DNA of 59,768 bases from Streptomyces sp. ISL-11 (GTDB taxonomy: Bacteria; Actinomycetota; Actinomycetes; Streptomycetales; Streptomycetaceae). Positions 52,140 through 59,768 of this stretch are shown here, piece after piece. The first letter of the stretch is position 1. Every line of letters begins with the position of its first letter. Below the pieces are notes generated by a model. The model worked only from the letters and a program-made list of their open reading frames with translations. It did no database searches and was not told where the DNA came from. The stretch spans positions 1 to 59,768 of the forward strand of contig NZ_JAGGOL010000052.1 in NCBI RefSeq assembly GCF_018614525.1, given 5' to 3'. The position numbers and the translations under genes were made by a program.

Positions 52140-53444
52140 GTGTACCTCGCGGACGGCCGCACCGCCCCGGACCACTCCGACACCGCCGGCCGGCCACCCC
52201 TCCCCGGCCGGCGGGCCGCCACCGTGCCCGCGGCCGTGTTCGCCCTGGGCACCGTGAGCCTGATCACCGACGTCTCCTCGGAGATGGTCACCGCCGTCCT
52301 GCCGCTCTACCTCGTCGCCGAACTGGGGCTCTCCCCCCTCGGTTTCGGCCTCCTGGACGGCGTCCACAACGGTGTCAGCGCGCTCGTCCGGCTCGTCGGA
52401 GGCAGGCTCGCCGATCGCGGCGGCGGCCACAAGTCCGTGGCACTGGCCGGCTACGGACTGTCCGCCCTGTGCAAGCCGCTGCTCCTCGTCTCGCACGGCG
52501 TGCCACTGATCGGCGCGGTGCTCGCCGCCGACCGCACCGGCAAGGGCCTGCGCACGGCGCCGCGGGACGCCATGATCTCGCTGGCCTGCGAACCCGGCGC
52601 ACGAGGGCGGGCGTTCGGCGTGCACCGGGCGATGGACACCGCAGGCGCGCTGCTCGGCCCGCTCCTCGCCTTCGTGATCCTCAGGGCCGCCGCCGGCGGC
52701 TACGACGCCGTCTTCGTCGCCAGCGGCTGCGTGGCCGCACTGGGCGTACTCGTACTGATGCTGTTCGTGCCGGGGCACACCTCGGGGGCGCCGCGCCCGG
52801 CGCGTCCGGCGGAGCGGGCGCCCCTGAGGTCCGTACTGCGCCGGCCCGACGTCCGCCGGCTGACCAGCTGCGCGATGCTGCTGGGGCTGACCACGGTCAG
52901 CGACTCGTTCCTCTACCTCACGCTCCAGCGGCGGCTGGACCTGTCGGAGGCGTGGTTCCCGCTGCTGCCGCTGGGGACCGCCACGGCGTTCCTCGTGCTG
53001 GCCGTGCCCCTGGGGGCGGTGGCGGACCGGGTGGGCCGGCGCCGGCTCTTCCTGTGCGGGCATCTCGCCCTGCTGGCGGCGTACGGCCTGCTGGTCGCCC
53101 CGCTCGGCACCTCTCCCGCTCTGTGCTGCCTCGTCCTCGCGCTGCACGGGAGCTTCTACGCGGCCACCGACGGAGTGCTGGCCGCCGCGACGGCCGACGC
53201 CGTGCCGAAGGCGGTGCGCGGCACCGGCCTGGCCGTGGTGCAGACCGGCCAGGCCGGTGCCCGCTTCCTCTGCTCGATCGCGTTCGGGGCCGCGTGGACC
53301 GCCTGGGGCGACCGGACGGCGCTGGGCACTGCCGCCGCCGGCCTCGCCGTCTCGGCCGCCCTGAGCGCACTGCTGCTGCGTCCCCCTCCCACCGGCGACA
53401 CCCATGCGCCGACGTCCCACCGGAGCCCGTCCGTTGAACGGTAA
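52140..53444 (+). CDS. MFS transporter
   Basis: 434 residues from GTG 52140, with about twelve membrane helices. Landmarks: LITDVSSEMVTAVLPLYLVA, GRLADRGGGHKSVALAGYG, the inter-helix motif DRTGKGLRTAPRDAMISL and AVADRVGRRRLFLCGHLALL. The pattern resembles the YkuC/UMF-like group of exporters. It is translated with the phosphoesterase (2-bp gap) and overlaps the next gene by about 40 bp. The substrate is unknown. Confidence 0.9.
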   Translation: MYLADGRTAPDHSDTAGRPPLPGRRAATVPAAVFALGTVSLITDVSSEMVTAVLPLYLVAELGLSPLGFGLLDGVHNGVSALVRLVGGRLADRGGGHKSVALAGYGLSALCKPLLLVSHGVPLIGAVLAADRTGKGLRTAPRDAMISLACEPGARGRAFGVHRAMDTAGALLGPLLAFVILRAAAGGYDAVFVASGCVAALGVLVLMLFVPGHTSGAPRPARPAERAPLRSVLRRPDVRRLTSCAMLLGLTTVSDSFLYLTLQRRLDLSEAWFPLLPLGTATAFLVLAVPLGAVADRVGRRRLFLCGHLALLAAYGLLVAPLGTSPALCCLVLALHGSFYAATDGVLAAATADAVPKAVRGTGLAVVQTGQAGARFLCSIAFGAAWTAWGDRTALGTAAAGLAVSAALSALLLRPPPTGDTHAPTSHRSPSVER

Positions 53445-54462
53445 GAGCCGCATCCTGATCCTCCTCGCCGCGGTCCTCCTCCTGGGCGGTGTCGCCGTGG
53501 GCGCCACCTTGCACGCCTCCGAACGCGCCACCGAGAAGGATCACGCCCGGGCCGGAGGGCCGTCGGTGCGGTCCGGCGAGGTCACCCTGGACGCCCCGGG
53601 GACCGGCGTCTTCCGGAACATGGCCTGGGGCCCGCACCGCGACGAGATCGTCTCGGTGGGGGCCGCGGACCCCACGGGCCCGCGCACCGCCTCGGGCGTC
53701 CGCTGCCTGCGCTTCCACACGGCCGGCGGAACCGGCGTCTGTCTGCAGTCGGTGCGCGGCAAACTGCGCGACAGCTACCGCGCCGTGGTGCTCGACAGCC
53801 GCCTGCGCGAGCTGCGACGCTACGACCTGGCGGGCGTGCCCACCCGCGCCCGCGTCTCCCCCAGCGGCCGGACCGTGGCCTGGACGGTCTTCGTCAGCGG
53901 CGACTCGTACGCGGGGACGGCCTTCTCGACGCGTACGTCGGTGCTCGACCTGCGGACCGGACGGCTGGACCGCAGCCTGGAGGACTACCGCCTCTTCGTG
54001 GACGGCCGCCTCCACCGGGCGACCGATGTCAACGTCTGGGGTGTCACCTTCGCCGACGACACCCGCTTCTACGCCACGGTCGCCACCGGCGGGAGGACCC
54101 ACCTGGTGCGCGGTGACCGCGCCGAGCGGACGCTGCGGAGCGTGCACGGCAATGTGGAGTGCCCCTCGCTCTCCCCCGACGGAACGCGCGTCGCCTACAA
54201 GAAGCGCGTCCAGGGCGCGTCGTCCGACGCGCCCTGGAGGCTGTACGTCCTGGACCTGCGCACCCTGCGCGAGACCGCGACGGCCGAACGACGGAACGTC
54301 GACGACCAGGCGGTCTGGCGGGACGAAGGGACGCTGGTCTACTCCCTGCCCGGCGACTACGGCTCCGATCTGTGGACGGTGCCGGCGGACGGCTCCGGCA
54401 GTCCCCGGGTGATGCTCCGGGCCGCCTTGGCGCCCGCCTTCACCGGCCGGTCGCCCGGCTAG
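53404..54462 (+). CDS. Membrane-anchored TolB-like beta-propeller protein
   Basis: 352 residues. A signal-anchor helix lies at ~17-37 (SRILILLAAVLLLGGVAVGA), followed by an extracytoplasmic propeller with PD40/TolB-type repeats (ARVSPSGRTVAWTVF, SLSPDGTRVAYKKRV, DDQAVWRDEGTLVYSLPGD). It probably mediates protein or ligand binding at the cell surface. Its start lies inside the MFS gene, so it belongs to the same operon. The start could be a few codons downstream. The last 4 bp overlap the convergent small gene. Confidence 0.8.
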   Translation: MRRRPTGARPLNGKSRILILLAAVLLLGGVAVGATLHASERATEKDHARAGGPSVRSGEVTLDAPGTGVFRNMAWGPHRDEIVSVGAADPTGPRTASGVRCLRFHTAGGTGVCLQSVRGKLRDSYRAVVLDSRLRELRRYDLAGVPTRARVSPSGRTVAWTVFVSGDSYAGTAFSTRTSVLDLRTGRLDRSLEDYRLFVDGRLHRATDVNVWGVTFADDTRFYATVATGGRTHLVRGDRAERTLRSVHGNVECPSLSPDGTRVAYKKRVQGASSDAPWRLYVLDLRTLRETATAERRNVDDQAVWRDEGTLVYSLPGDYGSDLWTVPADGSGSPRVMLRAALAPAFTGRSPG

Positions 54463-54641
54463 CGGCGCAGTTCCTTCCGGGACACCCGGCGCAGCCTCTT
54501 GCGCTGCGAGGAGTCCAGCAGCAGATACGCGCCGGCCGGCACACCGATCATCACCAGCAGCGCCGCCCAGAAGGGCAGCAGCCACAGAAGGATCACTCCC
54601 ACCGCCACGCCACCGACGGCGACCTTGGCCCTGTTGCTCAT
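54459..54641 (-). CDS. Small membrane protein, hypothetical
   Basis: 60 residues with two adjacent hydrophobic helices (VAVGGVAVGVILLWLLPFWA and LLVMIGVPAGAYLLL) and a very basic C-terminus (SQRKRLRRVSRKELRR). It is a typical conserved actinomycete small integral protein. It is downstream of the desaturase on the same strand, 67 bp after that gene's stop. Function is unknown. Confidence 0.7.
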   Translation of the reverse strand: MSNRAKVAVGGVAVGVILLWLLPFWAALLVMIGVPAGAYLLLDSSQRKRLRRVSRKELRR

Positions 54642-54708
54642 GTCCGTGCCTCCTTCGCGACTACTGCCGCTCTGTCCTGGAGAACGCCCGGCGTCCTCCC
54701 ACGGTTCC

Positions 54709-55740
54709 TCATCCGGTCCGCAGCGGGGCGCCCACCGCGTGCATATGGCTCAGCGCCTGCCGGTAGGAGTCGACGAGTCCGGTCTCGGTGTACGGCAGTC
54801 CCGCCGCGCGGCAGTGCTCGCGGACGAGAGGCCGGGCGAGCCGCAGGTGGGGGCGCGGCATGCTGGGGAAGAGGTGGTGCTCGATCTGGTAGTTCAGACC
54901 GCCCAGGAACCAGTCGGTCAGCGGGCCGCCGCGCACGTTGCGCGAGGTGAGCACCTGGCGCCGCAGGTGTCCCCAGCGGTCGCCGTCCGGGTCCGGCATC
55001 TCCATGCCCTTGTGGTTGGGGGCGAAGACCATGCCGAGGTGCAGGCCGAAGAGGGCGTGCTGGACGAGGGCGAAGACGACCGCCTTGCCCGGCGACATCG
55101 ACGACAACAGGAGGGTCGCGTAGCCCACCACGTGGAGGAGCAGAAGGGGCGCCTCGACCCGCCGTTCCCGCGCTTCCTGCCTTTTGAGGTCGCGCACGCT
55201 CGAAACCTTCAGGTTGATGCCTTCGAGCAGCAGCATCGGGAAGAAGAGCCGGGCCTGGTTGCGGGTGAGCCAGCGCGTGAAGCCCTGCCGCTGCGCCGCC
55301 TGTCGCTGGGTCCATACGAGGGCGCCGACGCCGACGTCCGGGTCCTTGTCGACGTGGTTGGGGTTGGCGTGGTGGCGGTTGTGCTTGTCGTTCCACCAGG
55401 CGTGGCTCATGCCCACCAGCAGGTCCGCGTGGAGGAGGCCCAGCAGGCGGTTGGCCCGCCGGGTCGCGGCCACCTGGGCGTGGCCGCTGTCGTGACCGAC
55501 GAAGCAGGCCCGCACCGAGAAGACGGAGGACGGTACGGCCAGCAGCAGCGTCCACCAGGTGTCCCCGGCGAACACGATCCCGGTCGCCGTGGCGGCCAGC
55601 GCGAGCACATGGGCGGTGGTGGTGAGGGCGTACCACCCCCGACGGCGTTCGAGGAGTCCTCGGGCCCGGACCTGGCGCAGGAGCGGGGCGAAGTCGCTGC
55701 CCGCGGTGGGCTCCGCGGGCAGGGTGGCGGTCTGGGGCAT
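54709..55740 (-). CDS. Fatty acid desaturase (membrane acyl-lipid/acyl-CoA type)
   Basis: 343 residues from ATG 55740, with CGGAG upstream. Three His boxes hold the di-iron centre: CFVGHDSGHAQ, NDKHNRHHANPN and YQIEHHLFPSMPR. Several membrane helices lie between them. The QIEHH form is typical of front-end/linoleoyl-type desaturases as well as bacterial delta-9 enzymes. It introduces a double bond into acyl chains at the membrane with a ferredoxin or cytochrome donor. The gene ends close to a small membrane protein. Confidence 0.93.
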   Translation of the reverse strand: MPQTATLPAEPTAGSDFAPLLRQVRARGLLERRRGWYALTTTAHVLALAATATGIVFAGDTWWTLLLAVPSSVFSVRACFVGHDSGHAQVAATRRANRLLGLLHADLLVGMSHAWWNDKHNRHHANPNHVDKDPDVGVGALVWTQRQAAQRQGFTRWLTRNQARLFFPMLLLEGINLKVSSVRDLKRQEARERRVEAPLLLLHVVGYATLLLSSMSPGKAVVFALVQHALFGLHLGMVFAPNHKGMEMPDPDGDRWGHLRRQVLTSRNVRGGPLTDWFLGGLNYQIEHHLFPSMPRPHLRLARPLVREHCRAAGLPYTETGLVDSYRQALSHMHAVGAPLRTG

Positions 55741-55984
55741 GGGATCTCCGGCGGTCGGACAGCGGGCTGACCTCACAGAACGTACGGATCCGGCCCATCG
55801 GCCGGCCATGGCGTCACCACCCGGATCCGCCGGGGGCCAGCCCCTGGCGTGGCAGGGGGGTTGAGTGCACCCCGAGCACACCCCCACCGTCGTTGTGGCG
55901 TGACTCACACCCATCGGGCGCGCTTTCGACGCCCTGCTCCTGTACCCTCGGGCGCTCGGAAGCTCCACTAGTCAAATTTGAGGA

Positions 55985-58873
55985 ATGCGCAGCGCTGTGA
56001 CACCGCCCTCTGCCGCAACACCCTCCGAGATCTCCCGTCTCGCCCGATGTTCCGCGGTCTTCCTCCCCGGGGACCCCGCGCGCACCGGGCGGATGGCCTT
56101 CTGGCGGCCGGACGAGGATCCACCCGCCGCTCCGGGTGACGTCGAGGAGCTGACCGTCGCCGTCGCCGACGGTTCCGACGTCACCACCACGATGGTACGG
56201 GCCGTCGTCCTGCCCGTACGCGAGGCCGTCCCCGTACTCACCCGCGCGCGTGCGGCGCGGGCCGACGAGGCGGCCACCTTCTGGGGCGCCGCCGCCGTGC
56301 TGGCCCTCCAGCTGGCCGCGCGCGGCCGTCTCCTGCCGGGCCTGTCCGCGACCGACCACGACGCGTGGCGCGTCGGCCCCCTCACCCCCGACGACGTGCG
56401 ACGGGTGCGGGAGCTGGTGGCCGCCATGCCGCCCGCCGCACACGCCGTGCCGCTCCCGGGCACCGGTCCCCTGCTGCTGCCCGATCCGGAACGGCTCCTC
56501 CGCGCGTTCCTGGACGCCGTCGCCGACGGCCTGCCGCGCTCCCCGGCCGCGTCGCTCGCCGCCGGCGGCCCCGCCTTCGCCGCCCGCGAACCCCGGCGGC
56601 TGCCCGAACAGCGCGCCTGGGCGGACAGCGTCGCTGCCGGGCACGACGCGGGCGTACGGCTCTCCCTCCGCGTGGAGGTCCTCGGCCTCACGGAGGCCGA
56701 GGACGAGGAAGCCGGCTCCCCGCGCTTCCGTGCCGTGCTCCAGCTGCACAGCCTCAACGATCCGTCGCTCGTCGCCGACGCCGCCGAGGTGTGGTCCGGC
56801 ACGACCCCCGCGGCCGCCGCACTCGGCCGCGGTGCCCGGATGAACGCACTGCTCGCGCTGCGCCGCGCCGCTCGCGCGTGGCCGGCCCTGACCCCCTTGC
56901 TGTCCGCCGCGGTCCCCGACGCCGTCGACCTCGCCGACGAGGACGTCCGGGAACTGCTCGGCGCCGCCGCCACGGCACTGGACGCCACCGGCGTCCAGGT
57001 GCACTGGCCCAGGGCCCTGGCGCGCAGGCTGACCACGCGCGCCGTCGTCGGCCCGCCGGACAACGACTGGGGAGACGCCGGCCGTCCGGGAACGCCGTCC
57101 CTGCTGTCCGCGGACGCGCTGCTCACCTTCGGGTGGCGTTTCGCGATCGGTGACGAGGAACTGACGAAGGAGGAGCTGGACCGGCTCGCCGAAGCGAGCC
57201 GTCCGGCCGTGCGCCTGCGCGACCAATGGGTGCTCGTCGACCCGGAGTCCGTGCGCCGCGCCCGCGGCCGGCGGGAGCGTGAGCTCACGCCCGTCGAGGC
57301 GCTCGGCGCCGCCCTGACGGGCCGCCTGCACACGGTGGACCCCGAGGACGGCGAGGAGGGCGTCGACGTGGAGGCCACCGGCTGGCTGGCGGCCCTGCGC
57401 GACCGCATCGCCGACCCCGGCGAGGACCAGGAGCCGCTCGTCCAGCCCACCGCCCTCGCCGCGACCCTGCGCGACTACCAGCTGCGCGGTCTCGGCTGGC
57501 TGCACCGGATGACCTCGCTCGGTCTCGGCGGCTGTCTCGCCGACGACATGGGCCTGGGCAAGACCATCACCCTCATCGCGCTCCACCTGCACCGCGGAAC
57601 GCTGCCCGACGCGGCCGGCCCCACCCTGGTCGTCTGCCCCACCTCCCTGATGGGCAACTGGCAGCGCGAGATCGAACGCTTCGCCCCCGGCACACCGGTG
57701 CGCCGCTTCCACGGCTCCGCGCGGAGCCTCGAGGGCCTGGAGGACGGAGAGTTCGTCCTCACCACGTACGGCACGATGCGACTGGACGCCGGGCGACTGG
57801 CGGCCACCGGCTGGGGCATGGTCGTCGCCGACGAGGCGCAGCACGTCAAGAACCCGTACTCCGACACCGCCAAACAGCTGCGCACCATCGGCGCGAAGGC
57901 GCGCGTCGCGCTCACCGGCACGCCGGTGGAGAACAACCTCTCCGAGCTCTGGGCGATCCTCGACTGGACGACGCCCGGCCTCCTCGGTTCCCTGGGCGGC
58001 TTCCGTCGGCGCTACGCCCAGGCCGTCGAGGGCGGCACCGACCCGGCCACCGCGGCCCGACTGGCTTCCCTGGTACGCCCGTTCCTGCTGCGCCGCCGCA
58101 AGTCCGACCCCGGCATCGCCCCCGAGCTGCCGCCGAAGACCGAGACGGACCGCGCGGTCGCCCTCACCAAGGAACAGGCGGCTCTGTACGAGGCCGTCGT
58201 GCGGGAGATCCTCGCCGAGGTGGAGGGCGCGGACGGCATCGAGCGGCGCGGCCTGATCGTGAAGCTGCTCACCGGCCTGAAGCAGATCTGCAACCACCCG
58301 GCGCAGTTCCTCAAGGAGCCCGGCACGCCGAGGATCACGGGCCGCTCGGGCAAGGTCGAGCTGCTCGACGAACTGCTGGACACGATCCTCGCCGAGGGCG
58401 CGAGCGTGCTGGTCTTCACCCAGTACGTACAGATGGCGCGCCTGCTGGAACGGCATCTGGCGGCCCGTGGGGTCCCGACGCAGTTCCTGCACGGCGGCAC
58501 GCCCGTGCCGCGCCGCGAGGAGATGGTCCGCCGCTTCCAGGACGGTGAGGTGCCGGTCTTCCTGCTGTCGTTGAAGGCGGCGGGCACGGGCCTGAACCTC
58601 ACCCGCGCTGGTCACGTCGTGCACTTCGACCGCTGGTGGAACCCCGCCGTCGAGGCACAGGCGACCGACCGCGCCTACCGCATCGGCCAGACCCAGCCCG
58701 TACAGGTGCACCGCCTGATCACCGAGGGCACGATCGAGGACCGCATCGCGGAGATGCTCGGCCGCAAGCAGGCCCTGGCGGACGCCGTACTGGGCTCCGC
58801 GGAGGCCGCCGTGACCGAACTGACCGACGCCGAGCTGGCAGAACTCGTCGCACTGAGGGGGAACGGACGATGA
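55985..58873 (+). CDS. SNF2/RapA-like ATP-dependent helicase
   Basis: 962 residues from ATG 55985, or 958 from GTG 55997; GAGG just upstream suits the latter better. An N-terminal SNF2-associated region (~1-470) precedes the ATPase: DDMGLGKTITLIALHLHRGT, VVADEAQHVKNPYSDTAKQL, ALTGTPVENNLSELWAILDW. The C-terminal lobe has FTQYVQMARLLERHLAARGV, LLSLKAAGTGLNLTRAGHVV and ATDRAYRIGQTQPVQVHRLI. It translocates on DNA to remodel protein-DNA complexes. The overlap with the following SWIM gene indicates a functional pair. Confidence 0.95.
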   Translation: MRSAVTPPSAATPSEISRLARCSAVFLPGDPARTGRMAFWRPDEDPPAAPGDVEELTVAVADGSDVTTTMVRAVVLPVREAVPVLTRARAARADEAATFWGAAAVLALQLAARGRLLPGLSATDHDAWRVGPLTPDDVRRVRELVAAMPPAAHAVPLPGTGPLLLPDPERLLRAFLDAVADGLPRSPAASLAAGGPAFAAREPRRLPEQRAWADSVAAGHDAGVRLSLRVEVLGLTEAEDEEAGSPRFRAVLQLHSLNDPSLVADAAEVWSGTTPAAAALGRGARMNALLALRRAARAWPALTPLLSAAVPDAVDLADEDVRELLGAAATALDATGVQVHWPRALARRLTTRAVVGPPDNDWGDAGRPGTPSLLSADALLTFGWRFAIGDEELTKEELDRLAEASRPAVRLRDQWVLVDPESVRRARGRRERELTPVEALGAALTGRLHTVDPEDGEEGVDVEATGWLAALRDRIADPGEDQEPLVQPTALAATLRDYQLRGLGWLHRMTSLGLGGCLADDMGLGKTITLIALHLHRGTLPDAAGPTLVVCPTSLMGNWQREIERFAPGTPVRRFHGSARSLEGLEDGEFVLTTYGTMRLDAGRLAATGWGMVVADEAQHVKNPYSDTAKQLRTIGAKARVALTGTPVENNLSELWAILDWTTPGLLGSLGGFRRRYAQAVEGGTDPATAARLASLVRPFLLRRRKSDPGIAPELPPKTETDRAVALTKEQAALYEAVVREILAEVEGADGIERRGLIVKLLTGLKQICNHPAQFLKEPGTPRITGRSGKVELLDELLDTILAEGASVLVFTQYVQMARLLERHLAARGVPTQFLHGGTPVPRREEMVRRFQDGEVPVFLLSLKAAGTGLNLTRAGHVVHFDRWWNPAVEAQATDRAYRIGQTQPVQVHRLITEGTIEDRIAEMLGRKQALADAVLGSAEAAVTELTDAELAELVALRGNGR

Positions 58874-59768
58874 CCGGACACGAGGCGGCCGAACGGGCCG
58901 GACGCACCTTCCGGGCCCTGCCGCCCGATCCCGGGCGGAGCTTCGCCCGCAGCTGGTGGGGGCGGGCCTGGCTCCAGGCCCTGGAGGACACGGCCCTGGA
59001 CGGAAAACAGGTGAAGGCCGGGCGCCGGTACGCGCGCGCGGGCGCGGTGGGCGCCGTGACGGTCCGGCCGGGCCGGATCACGGCGCTCGTACGCGACCAC
59101 GACGGCACTCCGTACCGCTCGGACGTGGTGGTGCAGGAGCTCTCCGCCGCCGACTGGGACCGGCTGCTGGACCTGGTGGCCGACCGTGCCGGGCACTTCG
59201 CCGCGCTGCTCGACCACGACCTGCCGCCGCACCTGGCCGAGGACGCGCTCGCGGCCGGAGTGGAACTGCTGCCCGGCATCGGCGAGCTGGAGCCCGAGTG
59301 CGGCTGCGATGCCTGGGACCACTGCCCGCACACGGTGGCGCTGTGCCATCAGATGGCACGGCTGCTGGACGAGGATCCGTTCGTGCTGCTGCTGATGCGC
59401 GGACGCGGAGAGCGTGAGCTGCTGGACGAGTTGCAGGCGCGCAGCGCCTCGCACGCGCCCGAGCAGGGTGCCGACGCGCCCCCGTCCGTCCCGGCCGGCG
59501 AGGCGTTCGCGGCCCACATACCCGCGCGCGTCCTGCCCGATCCGCCCCCGGCGGTCGGCGTACCGGGCCGCCCCCCGGCGCTCGCCGGTGACATGCCTCC
59601 TCCGCCCGGGCTCGATGTCGAGGCACTGGAGTTCCTGGCCGCGGCCGCCGCCGCCCACGCCCGGCAGCTGCTCGCCGAGGCCCTCGCACCGGGCCACGAA
59701 CGAGCGCCCCTGCCGGCGGAGCCGACCGTGTCGCAGGACGCGGTGCGCCTCGCCGCCGCCCTCCCGCC
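58870..59768 (+). CDS. SWIM zinc-finger protein, partial (runs off the window)
   Basis: The ATG overlaps the SNF2 stop (ATGA). The N-terminus (FARSWWGRAWLQALEDTALD, KAGRRYARAGAVGAVTVRPG) and the SWIM zinc finger (CGCDAWDHCPHTVALCHQ, first Cys ~144) are clear. SWIM fingers bind DNA or protein, and this protein is a conserved partner of the SNF2 helicase in Streptomyces. The frame is still open at the last base, so the C-terminus lies outside. Confidence 0.9.
   Translation, partial: MTGHEAAERAGRTFRALPPDPGRSFARSWWGRAWLQALEDTALDGKQVKAGRRYARAGAVGAVTVRPGRITALVRDHDGTPYRSDVVVQELSAADWDRLLDLVADRAGHFAALLDHDLPPHLAEDALAAGVELLPGIGELEPECGCDAWDHCPHTVALCHQMARLLDEDPFVLLLMRGRGERELLDELQARSASHAPEQGADAPPSVPAGEAFAAHIPARVLPDPPPAVGVPGRPPALAGDMPPPPGLDVEALEFLAAAAAAHARQLLAEALAPGHERAPLPAEPTVSQDAVRLAAALP

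Noticed and set aside
55814..58711. Minus-strand open frame of ~965 codons opposite the SNF2 gene
   Set aside because: Same shadow effect; the plus strand carries all SNF2 motifs.

Overview
The window reads as Streptomyces or a very close actinomycete. GC is high, third codon positions are G/C-rich, GTG/TTG starts and ATGA/GTGA overlaps are common, and the gene families are typical of the genus (a large type I PKS, DUF6397-type and roadblock proteins, SNF2/SWIM pair). Identifications come from reading protein sequence; no database search was run.

The left part, about 1-38.7 kb, is a plastic accessory region. It starts with an intact IS110-type recombinase and small hypothetical genes. Next come a leucine-carboxyl-methyltransferase-like enzyme and a single-module PKS ordered KS-AT-DH-cMT-ER-KR-ACP, with no thioesterase. 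An ISL3 fragment closes this block. A decayed isoprenoid segment follows: a helix-turn-helix protein runs into a DXS that lacks its N-terminal half, and the DXS frame runs into an IspG without its CPSC cysteine pair. A GT4 glycosyltransferase, a two-component system, a methyltransferase, and several ISs and remnants (IS1182, IS5, ISL3, YunG, a membrane protein) come after.

The most unusual part is 29.8-38.1 kb. An EEP-fold nuclease/phosphatase gene and an aldo/keto reductase gene overlap on the minus strand. They diverge from a plus-strand run of nucleotidyltransferase, cas8e (without its N-terminal ~160 residues), cse2 (one frameshift), cas7e, cas5e, cas6e and an 18-repeat CRISPR array. No cas3, cas1 or cas2 is present. 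Cas3 docks on Cas8e in characterised type I-E systems, so the joint loss of cas3 and the Cas8e N-terminus could mean either decay or a Cascade used for binding, perhaps with a substitute effector.

From about 38.8 kb to the end the genes are intact and tightly packed, with no mobile DNA, and look like ordinary Streptomyces chromosome. They comprise a heterodimeric ABC exporter with one degenerate ATP site, a DUF457 membrane protein, a Ski2-like helicase, acyl-CoA thioesterase II, a DUF6397-type protein, a roadblock protein and a methyltransferase. These are followed by an MpaB-type oxygenase, a MOSC protein, a secreted phosphoesterase, an MFS transporter, a beta-propeller lipoprotein-like protein, a fatty-acid desaturase and an SNF2/SWIM pair cut by the window end. 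The boundary is marked by a join of two truncated genes near 38.6 kb.
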